Of a stretch of DNA of 64,000 nucleotides, positions 17,934 to 26,298 are shown piece by piece. The position numbers and the translations under genes were made by a program. Numbering within the stretch: position 1 is the first letter of the stretch; every line of letters starts with the position of its first letter. The notes under the pieces were generated by a model. That model was not told the origin of the DNA. It did not search any database and saw nothing but the letters and a program-made list of their open reading frames with translations. This DNA comes from Natrinema halophilum (GTDB lineage Archaea > Halobacteriota > Halobacteria > Halobacteriales > Natrialbaceae): positions 3,100,001 through 3,164,000 of the forward strand of contig NZ_CP058601.1 in the NCBI RefSeq assembly GCF_013402815.2. Reading direction: 5' to 3'.

Positions 17934-20072
17934 TCATTGTTCTGCCCAGTCTCGAGTTAATTCGATTACGAATCGAGCGCCGCCGGTGTCGCTGTCCTCG
18001 ATCCAGACCTCGCCGCCGTATTTCTCGATCATCACGTCGACGAAGAAGAGCCCGAATCCGGAGCCGGTTTCCTTCGCGTGGGACGTCTCGCCGCGTCGAA
18101 AGACGGATTGCTTTCGGTCGTCTGCGATCCCCCGTCCGTTGTCGGCGATACGGATTCGGACGATGTCGTCGTCAGGTTCGACAGTGGTCGTGATCCGAAG
18201 ATCGGTCTCGTCGTTGTGTTCGATGCTGTTGGACAGGACGTTACCCAGAACGTCCGTGAGCAACGAATCCGCCCGGACACGGACGTCAGCCGGGACTGCC
18301 GATTCGAATTCGACCGAAGGGTACGCGTTGTCCAGTTTCCCCAGCTTTCGCTCGAGGATCGACGATACGTCGACCGGTTCGAGGTCGTGTTCTTCATCAG
18401 GTGTCGTGAGGGTTTCGATGACTTTCCGGACACGTCTGGTTACCTCCGTCGTCGTATCACACCAGTCGATGATCGTCTGTGCGTACTGTTCGAGGTCGCT
18501 GTCGAGTTCATCAGCGAGCAACTCCGCACGCATCTTGATGACGGTCATCCCGTTGAGGACGTCGTGACGGAGGATCGAATTGAAAAACTCCATTCGCTCG
18601 CGTTGCCGGTGAAGTTCCGTGACGTCCGTCGAAACGCCGATCACGCTCGTCACCTCGCCATCTGCGTAGACTGGTTTGTATTTGGTTTCGAGCGTGATAT
18701 CCCCGAGCGTTAGCGTGTACCGGAACGACTCTCCCTCGAGTGCACGTCTGGCCGCCGCTGTGACGTGCTCGTTGTCGCCGTAGAACTCGAAAATCGATTC
18801 GCCGATCAGGTCGTCTGGTTCGAGTCCCAGTTCTTCCAGCATATCGCCACGTGCCTCCTGAAAGATGCCGTCACTGTCGAATCGATAGAGGACGATGGGT
18901 GTGGTGTCGAGAATGCTTACCAGCGCTTCTCGCTGATCGGTGATGTCCGTCGACACAGCCGCGATACCGTTTTCGTACGGGTACACCTGAACGCTGACCC
19001 ATTCACCGGATTCGTACTGGTATTCGAAGTTCTGTGGGGTGCCCGTCTCCATCACCTCCTGGAACGTTCGCTCGGCGACGGTCCCCTCCGCTTCCGGAAG
19101 GAGGTCCCAGATTACTTCGCCCTGGGTCTCCTCGACCGTCAGTCCGAGTCGATTCGCCAGAGCCTCGTTACAGAAGGTGATTCGGTACTCGCTGTCCATC
19201 GTGTAGTGTGCGTCCGGAAGCCGTTCGACGAGTTGCCGATACCGACGTTCCTGCTTGCGAAGTTCCTGCTGGGTCTCCTTTTGCTCGGTGATGTCGGTCA
19301 CGATGCCGACTATCCGTCCAGGTCCGTCCGCTGCGTCCTTCAGTTCGCCGCGCGCGTGCACCCACCGTTGGACCCCGTCGTCGCGCTGGATTCGATATTC
19401 AGTCTGGAACATCTCATCGCGTTCGATCGCGGTCTCGATAGCCCCTTGCACGTCCGAAAGATCGTCGGGATGGACTCGTTTGGCAAACCCCTCGAAGGTT
19501 CCTTCGAACGTTCCGGGTTCGACCCTGAACAGCCGTTCCATGCTCGGGGTCCAGATCACCTCATCCGTCTCCATATCCCACTCCCAGATGCCGGTGTTCG
19601 TCCCGGAGAGAGCGATTTCGAGCCGTCGATCCGAAGGCGTGGGTTTGACCTTTCCGTCTCGGTCCGCGACAGAACGGAGCGTCGAAAGGAGACGCCTCTG
19701 GCCGTCGACCGCGATCGTTTCCAGTTCGAACGTCACCCGCAGTGTCGAACCGTCATCCGCTATCAAGCCGGTCTCTATTTGTTCGCTTTCGCCGTCGAGG
19801 GCACGTTCAATTGCCGCCGTGAGGGCGGTCGCCTCCTGGCTTGCCAACTCGGCAAGCGACCGCCCCTCGAGTACCGATGGGGCGTACCCGAGTGCGTCGG
19901 CGTACGCCCGGTTGACCCGCGTAAAACGAGCGTCATCGGGCTCGTGTACTGCAATGCGTGCTGCAGTATTCTCGAATATGTGTTCGTAAATTGAACTTTC
20001 CATCTTCGCTGGTCTCCCTTGGGCCGTCTCTATCCACCCCTGATAGGCTTTTGGCCGAAACGGATTATTCAT
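17934..20072 (-). CDS. Soluble histidine kinase with four PAS domains
   Basis: About 712 residues. PAS segments lie around 25-140, 150-265 (with a PAC end IVGIVTDITEQKE), 275-385 (VSTDITDQREA) and 385-500 (VIGVSTDVTELHRQ). The kinase core follows: H-box FNSILRHDVLNGM, N-box NVLSNSIEHND, G1 IADNGRGI, G2 GSGFGLFFV. No membrane segment is present, so it should sense a cytoplasmic redox, light or small-molecule signal through PAS. The start could instead be the ATG at 20003 (MESSIYEHIFE), which begins exactly at the first PAS. A strong AT element (ttatatataatatcgc) around 20138-20153 is the likely promoter. It heads the HalX/RAD55-like operon. Confidence 0.9.
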   Translation of the reverse strand: MNNPFRPKAYQGWIETAQGRPAKMESSIYEHIFENTAARIAVHEPDDARFTRVNRAYADALGYAPSVLEGRSLAELASQEATALTAAIERALDGESEQIETGLIADDGSTLRVTFELETIAVDGQRRLLSTLRSVADRDGKVKPTPSDRRLEIALSGTNTGIWEWDMETDEVIWTPSMERLFRVEPGTFEGTFEGFAKRVHPDDLSDVQGAIETAIERDEMFQTEYRIQRDDGVQRWVHARGELKDAADGPGRIVGIVTDITEQKETQQELRKQERRYRQLVERLPDAHYTMDSEYRITFCNEALANRLGLTVEETQGEVIWDLLPEAEGTVAERTFQEVMETGTPQNFEYQYESGEWVSVQVYPYENGIAAVSTDITDQREALVSILDTTPIVLYRFDSDGIFQEARGDMLEELGLEPDDLIGESIFEFYGDNEHVTAAARRALEGESFRYTLTLGDITLETKYKPVYADGEVTSVIGVSTDVTELHRQRERMEFFNSILRHDVLNGMTVIKMRAELLADELDSDLEQYAQTIIDWCDTTTEVTRRVRKVIETLTTPDEEHDLEPVDVSSILERKLGKLDNAYPSVEFESAVPADVRVRADSLLTDVLGNVLSNSIEHNDETDLRITTTVEPDDDIVRIRIADNGRGIADDRKQSVFRRGETSHAKETGSGFGLFFVDVMIEKYGGEVWIEDSDTGGARFVIELTRDWAEQ

Positions 20073-20385
20073 CCGTCAGCGGGGAGTTTCCGATGACCGC
20101 TCTCGCCTTTGCGCTCGCTCTCGAGTCATCCTCACTCGTTATATATAATATCGCTTATATACCGCTCCAGCTCGGGGTCGGGTTCCAGGTTCGGAACAGT
20201 GTGGCGTCAGCCAATTCTTGCATTTGGCGGAGTGCAAACGCGCTCTCGTTCGCGTTCGGTGTGGCGTCGATTCGGACCAGGATCGGAGCTCTCTCCGTGG
20301 CTCTTCCGGATACGCTGGCACCCACTATTCGATATATTCTCACGTATTAGCAGTAGATATAAGTTATGCTGGGGAGACAACCAAA

Positions 20386-20480
20386 GTGGAAGCCCGCTCC
20401 AACGGAGGCAGGGGGCATACGCGGAAATGCCCCGGGTGGTAGAGTCACCCGAGACGTGGCTTCCAAGCCGACACCGGCTT
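20386..20480 (+). ncRNA. Candidate structured RNA, omega-RNA/sotRNA-like relic
   Basis: The stretch folds into a compact multibranch element: an outer 7-bp stem GGAAGCC (20388-20394) / GGCTTCC (20458-20464) encloses three perfect hairpins, CTCC/GGAG (20397-20407), GGGGCAT/ATGCCCC (20412-20433) and GGGTG/CACCC (20434-20450). A fourth hairpin AAGCCG/CGGCTT (20465-20480) follows at once. No protein-coding frame explains this. The cluster of GC hairpins resembles the transcript overlapping the 3' end of IS200/IS605 tnpB genes in haloarchaea (sotRNA/omega RNA), but no tnpB is visible nearby. It could be an orphan guide-RNA relic or an independent ncRNA. The strand is chosen by that analogy. Confidence 0.5.
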
Positions 20481-20604
20481 CGAAAGCCATGATTACGTTG
20501 CTTCTGACGGGATATAAACGTCCCGCACGATCGTCGAATCGCCCGCCACGACCAGCGATACCGCCGGCGTTCGGATATCGCCGGTTCGAGACGCGAGGTG
20601 GAAC

Positions 20605-20943
20605 ATGAGCGGTGATTTCGACTCGAGTGACGAGCCAGACGGGTCACTCGAGCGCGACGAACCGACCCAGTCAGCCGTGCGCGACGAGACAGATTCGTCG
20701 TTCTCGAACGACGATACGGACGACCGAAATGACCGTCTCGAGATTGATGGGCTCGAGTCGAGCGCGGGTGCTGCGGAGCGAACCCGGCGAACCAGCACCG
20801 AATCCGCCGAATCGTCGTTCCCGCCGTGTCCACGGTGCGGCGATCCGGTCGTCCGGACGATCCTGACCGGTCCACTCTCCGGGTCCGTTCGCCCCTGTGG
20901 CTGTTCCGTCCTGCCGGGCGCCCTCGAAAACGACTGCGAGTAA
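20605..20943 (+). CDS. Acidic protein with C-terminal zinc ribbon
   Basis: The 112-residue frame has an acidic disordered N-terminal 70 residues (many Asp, Ser, Glu) and a compact end with FPPCPRCGDPVVRTILTGPL, SVRPCGCSVLPG. The CxxC and CxC pairs should bind zinc. Haloarchaea encode many such small zinc-finger proteins of unknown role. The last codons lie inside the first copy of a 38-bp tandem repeat, so the C-terminus may have been lengthened or shortened by repeat slippage. Confidence 0.65.
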   Translation: MSGDFDSSDEPDGSLERDEPTQSAVRDETDSSFSNDDTDDRNDRLEIDGLESSAGAAERTRRTSTESAESSFPPCPRCGDPVVRTILTGPLSGSVRPCGCSVLPGALENDCE

Positions 20944-21033
20944 TTTCCTCGCCGGGCGCCCTCGAGAACGACTGCGAGTGATTTCCCCGCCGGGCCCCCT
21001 CGAGAACGACCGCGAGTGATTTCCCCGCCGGGC
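20920..21033. repeat. 38-bp direct tandem repeat, three copies
   Basis: Three near-identical 38-base units start at 20920, 20958 and 20996 (opening GCCCTCGAAAACGACTGCGA, ending CGCCGGGC); copies 2 and 3 differ from copy 1 at a few positions. The first unit overlaps the last codons and stop of the preceding zinc-ribbon gene (the stop codon is TAA in copy 1 and would be TGA in the others). Beyond 21033 the sequence diverges. There are no spacers, so it is not a CRISPR. It is most simply explained by slippage or unequal recombination at the gene's 3' end. Confidence 0.9.
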
Positions 21034-21188
21034 CCCTTTCGTCGATGGTCGACTCGAGTCCCGGCGGACAGCCGGTCCGTCGTCGTCCGACGCCACCACC
21101 GAAACCACCGCGTCGGCGGCGAGAGACGGGTCCGTAAATGTGGTTCGATCGTCGACGGAACCGGCTGGCCTCGGCCGTGAGGATATGC

Positions 21189-21578
21189 CTAGGTGTCGAT
21201 ATCCGACCTGATGGTGGTCTGTTTCCCGTCCGTGTCGACCGCGACGATGGTATTTCCGGCGGAACAGTTGAACGTCGTTCCGATGCTGCTCGCCGTTTCT
21301 TTCGGTGTGGATGGTCCGACACACTCGACCGCGTTCGTTTTGTCACCCAACGCGGTGAGCGTGACCTGTAGTCCCGGAGTTCCGGTCTCGTTCTCTATGC
21401 TGACGCCTGCCGTCGCGGGCGCGCTTTGGTCTTCCGCCGTGTTGAGTGCGAGTGACGCGGCTGCGGCCGCCAGAATGACCGTTATTACGACCATCAGTAC
21501 GACACTGATCACGGGCGACACTGCGCGTTCGTCTTCGGTTCCACTCTGCTTCGTATCGTTCTGCTTCGTGTCCATCAT
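21189..21578 (-). CDS. Type IV pilin (Pilin_N/DUF1628 family)
   Basis: The 129-residue protein has the archaeal class III prepilin plan: a short polar leader (MMDTKQNDTKQSGTEDERA), a cleavage region at ERAVSPV, and the hydrophobic helix VISVVLMVVITVILAAAAA. The rest is a small beta-rich head with two Cys (VECVGP, FNCSAG), which could form a disulfide. PibD would remove the leader before assembly into a surface pilus. It is paralogous to the pilin pair at 22505-23274, and the sequence before its start is shared with that pair. The upstream ATG at 21617 is rejected because the leader would be too long. Confidence 0.88.
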   Translation of the reverse strand: MMDTKQNDTKQSGTEDERAVSPVISVVLMVVITVILAAAAASLALNTAEDQSAPATAGVSIENETGTPGLQVTLTALGDKTNAVECVGPSTPKETASSIGTTFNCSAGNTIVAVDTDGKQTTIRSDIDT

Positions 21579-21850
21579 TGTTCTGACACACCGGGTGTGA
21601 ACGGCGAGAAAGCGCACCCATCCCCGATCACGTCGGGCGATTGCAGACCTCGGTCGATTGCAACTTCGTCCCGTTGCTTTCTCGAGTAGCCGTTCCGATG
21701 CTAAAAGAGCGACTCTGTTCAGTTCATAAATACATACTAGATCGTGTATGTAATCGCCGTTGTGATGGCATTCAAAGGTGATAATCAGCGGCTGACAGAA
21801 GTGTTACAGCGGGTTCTTGAAGCCATACTGGTGGGCGATTGTTGACTTTG
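21579..21850 (-). promoter_or_regulatory. Conserved pilin upstream region, copy A
   Basis: This non-coding region upstream of the pilin at 21189 matches the region 23275-23545 upstream of the second pilin. Shared blocks read in plus orientation are ttgttctgacacat/c-type bases next to the ATG, gtgaacgg.gagaaagc, ctttctcgag, ccgatgctaa, cataaatatata-like bases, gataatcagcg and cttgaagcca. The AT element around 21722-21735 (minus strand TATTTATG) could be the TATA box, which would leave a leader of about 120 nt. A GACACACCGGGTGTGAAC near-palindrome lies next to the start. Similarity over about 270 bases suggests shared regulation or recent duplication. Confidence 0.7.
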
Positions 21851-22504
21851 GTCGCCGCTACTGCGACTTCTACTCTGCTACACAAACCTGCGGATGTGAC
21901 AGAAAGTGATCTCTCGGCATTTACTGGAAGATGCGATCAGTCCCGCACCTTGTTATCTGCTATTCCCTCCTCACCGACAGGGGGGTCGTGCTAGTCACGT
22001 ACTCTCTATGAATAAAACGTCCGCAAAATGCTACTCTCTCGAGTACAAGGGGTTCGCTCATTATTTTCCTTGCATCGGTAGCCGCACGTCCTTACCGATT
22101 GCCGATGTTCTGTCGCTAGGCGCTAGCATCGGGATTACCGAATTGATACCGGAGACCGGTCTGAAATTGTCGGTCGAAATCCTGCAAATCATATCAGGAA
22201 TTCTCATGGACGGCCACAAGCAATAAGATATAGTTCGGATATCGATTCGGAGTGGAGATGAAGGCTGATAAATGAATTTATTAGTCGTTGGCTCGTCCCA
22301 TTTTTGGACTGTATATCCGCTCGCCAATACAACAAAGCGACTGATATAATACCCAACGAACAGTGCGAGTTTTGAAATATACCGGAAAACGAGTTGCCTT
22401 ATCTGAACTGTCTGGATTACACTCCATCTAATTGTTCAGTACACATCACTGACAGTCAAATTAGCAGAAAATTGGCTAAATAGGCCGGATACCTGCCGTT
22501 CTAT
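21851..22504. other. AT-rich intergenic stretch between pilin units
   Basis: No gene is supported here. Open frames of about 90-106 codons exist on both strands, but neither shows a motif or the acidic composition of true haloarchaeal proteins. The base composition is clearly AT-richer than the surroundings (for example 22321-22500), which could mark a decayed gene between the duplicated pilin units. Confidence 0.4.
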
Positions 22505-22891
22505 TTAGAGGTCCGACTGAAGGACCGTTTCCTTGTCCTCGTCATTCACACCGATGATACTCGAACCATCTGGACATTTGAATTTGCCGCCAACACTAGT
22601 CGCTTTTTCAGATGGCTTGGACGAACATTTGACAGTCTTCGTGTTATCTCCCATCGATGTGACGGTCACGTTGTAGCCTCCTGGGGAGGTGGTGTTTTGC
22701 GTGTTGTTAGAGATATCGAGACCAGCCTGTGCGGGTGCACTCTGATTACTACCCATATCCATCACGAACGCGGCGATCACAGCAGCCAAAATGACAGTGA
22801 TGGCAACCATGAGTATAACCCCGATGACTGGGGATACCGCACGTTCATTATCGTCTCCAACCAGTTTTGGTCTGATAAATTTCAAATCCAT
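22505..22891 (-). CDS. Type IV pilin, second gene of pair
   Basis: A 128-residue pilin with a short leader (MDLKFIRPKLVGDDNERA), the H-domain [20 protein letters not shown] and the same [14 protein letters not shown] continuation as its neighbour. The head has two cysteines (VKCSSK, FKCPDG). It begins 11 bases after the stop of the pilin at 22903-23274, so both are transcribed together. The two N-terminal halves are almost identical, while the heads have diverged, as expected after tandem duplication with selection on the exposed face. Confidence 0.9.
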   Translation of the reverse strand: MDLKFIRPKLVGDDNERAVSPVIGVILMVAITVILAAVIAAFVMDMGSNQSAPAQAGLDISNNTQNTTSPGGYNVTVTSMGDNTKTVKCSSKPSEKATSVGGKFKCPDGSSIIGVNDEDKETVLQSDL

Positions 22892-22902
22892 TGTATATCA
22901 AT

Positions 22903-23274
22903 TCACACATCCGATTGGAGAACAGTTTTCTCCCCTTCTTCATTGATTCCAACAATACTATTCCCACTCCCTGTCGGGCAAGTAAAGGTCCCTCCTACAC
23001 TCGTTGCGGAACCACTACCACCTCCCTCACATGTTACCTCTTGCGTATTCTCACCCATTGAGGTAACAGTCACCTGGTTTGAGGATTCGTTGATATCAAA
23101 CCCGGCTTGCGCGGGCGCGCTTTGATTACTGCCCATGTCCATCACGAACGCCGCGATCACGGCCGCCAGAATGACCGTGATGGCGACCATCAGTATCACA
23201 CCGATCACGGGTGACACCGCGCGTTCGTCGTCGGTCCCAACCAGTTTGTTGCTGTATTGTTTCAAGTCCATCAT
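22903..23274 (-). CDS. Type IV pilin, first gene of pair
   Basis: The 123 residues have leader [20 protein letters not shown]-domain [20 protein letters not shown], then [16 protein letters not shown] and a small head with two Cys (VTCEGG, FTCPTG). The protein belongs to the archaeal pilins cleaved by PibD. It leads a two-gene unit with the pilin at 22505. Its upstream region is copied before the third pilin at 21189. These pilins may build adhesion pili; no pilB or pilC assembly genes are in the window. Confidence 0.9.
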   Translation of the reverse strand: MMDLKQYSNKLVGTDDERAVSPVIGVILMVAITVILAAVIAAFVMDMGSNQSAPAQAGFDINESSNQVTVTSMGENTQEVTCEGGGSGSATSVGGTFTCPTGSGNSIVGINEEGEKTVLQSDV

Positions 23275-23545
23275 TGTTCTGACACATCTGGCGTGAACGG
23301 TGAGAAAGCTTATCTATCACTTTCCCGAACGGACACTTGCGGACCAAGGGGATTGGATTCAACCTCGTGTCCCCGCTTTCTCGAGCCGTCTTACCGATGC
23401 TAATACTGGGACTACACTCGACCCATAAATATATACTGGATAGTGTAGGTCACTGAACTTGATAAGACTTTCAAGACTGATAATCAGCGACCGGCGGAAA
23501 CCTTACAGTGAGGCCTTGAAGCCACTCAGTCGGGCGATTCTCGCC
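23275..23545 (-). promoter_or_regulatory. Conserved pilin upstream region, copy B
   Basis: This is the counterpart of copy A at 21579-21850, with the same order of blocks: the ttgttctgacacat bases beside the ATG, gtgaacggtgagaaagc, ctttctcgag, ccgatgctaa, the AT element cataaatatatact near 23427-23440, gataatcagcg and cttgaagcca. On the minus strand the AT element would place a transcription start roughly 130 nt before the ATG. A long conserved leader suggests a shared regulator or RNA-level control. Confidence 0.7.
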
Positions 23546-23912
23546 GCTCTCCGGCAGCAATAACTCTTTCGGCCACGCTACCAGATCTAACTACATCTCA
23601 TATTTTCATAGTTACACCCCGGATGATGTGTTCGCGTTCATATTGTCGAGCGGTTCCCACCGCCGCGTCCCACCGCTCGTTGAAAACCACCCCAGAAACT
23701 GTCTCGCCCCCTCTCGGTTCACCATGTCGTCCTCACGAGCGGTTCCCTCCGACCGTATCACAACCGAGCACCGTGGCCGCTTTATCGACCGTGATACTCC
23801 CCGTTCCGCTCGCTACCTCGTCTCGAGTGGGTCGCGGCCGTCGGACCACGCCGTCTGCCACCGCTCGCGTCGCGACTCGGCTCGAACCGCGGCTCTCGGC
23901 AGACTCAGCCTG
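23546..23912. other. Intergenic region with no supported gene
   Basis: The 367 bases between the pilin promoter and the aminopeptidase stop contain open frames that look like shadows of GC-rich sequence, with no recognisable motif. I see no tRNA, inverted repeat or terminator of note. Confidence 0.4.
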
Positions 23913-25007
23913 CTACGCTTCGAATCCGTCCTCGAACACGAACGTCCCGTCTCGCTGGACCACTTCGCCGTCGACTTCGATGACCGAGTCCTCGCTCATG
24001 TCGACGATCATATCGACGTGGACCGCAGAGTCGTTGGCTTCGTTGCCCTCGCCGACGGTATCGTCGTAGGCCCGACCGACTGCCATGTGGACCGTATCGC
24101 CCATCTTCTCGTCGAAGAGCATGTTGTAGGTGAACCGGTCGATGTCGCGATTCATCCCGATACCGAGTTCGCCAAGGCGGCGCGCGCCGTCGTCCGTGTC
24201 GAGCACCTCGGTCAGGACGTCCTCGTTTTTCCCTGCCGAGTGCGAGACGACCTCGCCGCCCTCGAACTCGAGGGAGACGTCGGTGATCTCGCGGCCCTGG
24301 TGGTACAGCGGCATGTCGAACAGCACCTCGCCCTCGACGCTCTCGGGCTGGGGTGCGGTGAACACTTCGCCGCCGGGGAGGTTGTGCTCGCCGTGGTCGT
24401 TCAGCGTCGGGTTGCCCGCGATGGACATTGTGACGTCGGTCGTGTCGCCGCTTTTGATCCGGATCTCCTCGGCGGGATCCATGATCTCGACCATGTTCTC
24501 CTGGTGTTCGCGTTGTTCCTCCCAGTCTTTGTTGACGGCGTCCCAGACGAAGTTCTCGTAGCCCTCGGTGCTCATTTCGGCAAGCTGGGCGTTTGCAGGC
24601 GCAGGGAACTGCGTGAGACACCACCGCTTCGAGAGCCGCTCCTCTAAGATCGGTCGGTGGGCCTGTTGGTGGGCCGCGCTGATTTCGGGGTCGACGTCGC
24701 TGGTCTGGGTGACGTTGTCGCTGGCCCGGATAGCGATGTAGACGTCGGTGTTCTGGATGAGTGCGAGTTCGTGTTCGGGCGTATCGAAGTCGCCCTCCGC
24801 AGCGCGCAGGTACGCGCGTTGGCTGCGCTTGCCGGTCCGCTGACTCGTGGTGACCGGATTTGCGCCCCGGTCGCCGATCACTTCGTGTAGTGCGACGACG
24901 AGGTCCTCGGCGACGGGATGTGCGTCGACGACGACGTTGTCGCCTTCCGCCAGATCAACCGAATGGGTCGCGATAATCTCGGCGTGTTCGCGGATTCGCG
25001 GGTCCAT
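23913..25007 (-). CDS. M29-family aminopeptidase
   Basis: The 364-residue protein starts MDPRIREHAEIIATHSVDL and carries the M29 (thermophilic aminopeptidase) pattern: NVVVDAHPVAEDLV, SAAHQQAHRPILEE, FTAPQPESVEGEVLFD with the catalytic Glu, LEFEGGEVVSHSAG, LGELGIGMN (metal-ligand Glu), MLFDEKMGDTVHMAVGRAY (His ligand) and AVHVDMIVDM (His and Asp ligands). These bind two metal ions and remove N-terminal residues from peptides. I chose the ATG at 25007 over the longer frame from 25085 because the family starts there. The gene is single, convergent with nothing. Confidence 0.92.
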   Translation of the reverse strand: MDPRIREHAEIIATHSVDLAEGDNVVVDAHPVAEDLVVALHEVIGDRGANPVTTSQRTGKRSQRAYLRAAEGDFDTPEHELALIQNTDVYIAIRASDNVTQTSDVDPEISAAHQQAHRPILEERLSKRWCLTQFPAPANAQLAEMSTEGYENFVWDAVNKDWEEQREHQENMVEIMDPAEEIRIKSGDTTDVTMSIAGNPTLNDHGEHNLPGGEVFTAPQPESVEGEVLFDMPLYHQGREITDVSLEFEGGEVVSHSAGKNEDVLTEVLDTDDGARRLGELGIGMNRDIDRFTYNMLFDEKMGDTVHMAVGRAYDDTVGEGNEANDSAVHVDMIVDMSEDSVIEVDGEVVQRDGTFVFEDGFEA

Positions 25008-25143
25008 GTCCCGGTATTGATCGGGGGAGGGAAAAACGGTTCGTGATGAGGAATCTCGGGTGGGGCTTCGACCGACCACTGTCACGACCGCAGTCTGTGG
25101 CCCACCCGCCCGCGTTCGGCTCGGCTGTTCCGCTATTGTGACT

Positions 25144-26181
25144 CTATGGGCATGCCGGGCGGTTTCGAATCCCCCCGTCGATCGCCTCCTGAAAGAACGA
25201 GACCGTCGCCGCCGTCAGAACGAGCGCGAGCGGGGTCGAAAGGAGCAACGCGAGGAGGAATCCGAGTCCGCCGAGGCGCAACACCAGTGACAGAATTACC
25301 GACGAGACGACCGCCGTAAGGAGGTGACCGACGCCAAACCTGAGGACGGGCCCGCCAGCGGTCGTGAGTCGTGCCGACTGGCGAAACGCGTCGATGAAGG
25401 GTGTATCGTCGACGACGAACAGAAACGGGACGGGATAGAAGACGTAACTGATCAGGAAAATCACCGGAACTGCGAGCAAAACGAGCGGCGGAACGAGAAT
25501 GAAGACCGGAAGGACCACCAGAAATGCGCCGAAACCGACGAGGTTGTACAGAATGAACCGCGGTGCGTAGGTGACGAGACACGATGCGATGGCGACCGGT
25601 TCGCCCCGGAGCCGTCGGTCGATGCCGCCAACGTATCCCGCCATCAGTAGCCCCTGTAGAACGGCGTACGCGACGAGCGCGAGTGCGATCCAGCCCAGCA
25701 TCTCCGCGCCGATCGCTTCGAGCGGGACGCGGATGGTTTCCACCGGCGTTTCGATCGTCACGTCGGTGCCGCCGGTGTCCGAATATCTAGCGGGCGGCGA
25801 TCCGCCAGTCGGGGCCGATTCGCCGGGTGTGTCGCCGAACGACGGGGAGCCAAACAGCTCTTCGCGAGACGGTTGCGTGGTCGCTGCCGGCGGAGGCTGC
25901 GGGGTGGCGAACCGCCACAGCGTCACGAGCGACGATGGAAAGGCGAACTCGAGATTGATGGAAGCCCCGCGACCGGCGGGGGCGAGCGCGCGGCGGACCT
26001 TCTCCACGTCGAGTAACGTGGCGAACAGGGGCACCAGGGCGAATGCCAGGAGATCGTCGAATCGGTCGATGACGCGAGAAACGTGGCGGATGAACGGCCT
26101 CGATCCGCCGTCCTCAGATCCATCAGCCACCGTCGGACCGCTATCGCCCGGATACGATCCCGGTGACGGAGCAGAATCCAT
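25144..26181 (-). CDS. Multi-pass membrane protein (DUF7544-like)
   Basis: From the ATG at 26181 there are 345 residues: a polar N-terminal part, a Pro/Ser/Thr-rich segment (about 95-150), then six hydrophobic helices with IALALVAYAVLQGLLMAGYV, FLVVLPVFILVPPLVLLAVP and SVILSLVLRLGGLGFLLALL. The end VSFFQEAIDGG with DAFRQSARLT resembles haloarchaeal DUF7544 and DUF4013-like channel-forming proteins. The function is unknown. An upstream frame extension is possible but gives a non-acidic leader. Confidence 0.75.
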   Translation of the reverse strand: MDSAPSPGSYPGDSGPTVADGSEDGGSRPFIRHVSRVIDRFDDLLAFALVPLFATLLDVEKVRRALAPAGRGASINLEFAFPSSLVTLWRFATPQPPPAATTQPSREELFGSPSFGDTPGESAPTGGSPPARYSDTGGTDVTIETPVETIRVPLEAIGAEMLGWIALALVAYAVLQGLLMAGYVGGIDRRLRGEPVAIASCLVTYAPRFILYNLVGFGAFLVVLPVFILVPPLVLLAVPVIFLISYVFYPVPFLFVVDDTPFIDAFRQSARLTTAGGPVLRFGVGHLLTAVVSSVILSLVLRLGGLGFLLALLLSTPLALVLTAATVSFFQEAIDGGIRNRPACP

Positions 26182-26298
26182 ACGTGTCACCACGCATATC
26201 AAACTGGTGAATGTTCCGGACAAACGGAACGTCCACACTCGATTGTCGAAACCGAGTCGCCAACGGCATCGGGAGGAACTCCGACGATATCGTTCGTC

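Noticed and set aside
18765-19994. A 409-codon plus-strand frame inside the histidine kinase gene
   Set aside because: The opposite strand encodes four PAS domains and a kinase core with all boxes; the plus frame has no recognisable features.
21906-22226. A 106-codon plus-strand gene between pilin units
   Set aside because: No acidic bias, no motif, no recognisable start signal; composition suggests non-coding AT-rich sequence.
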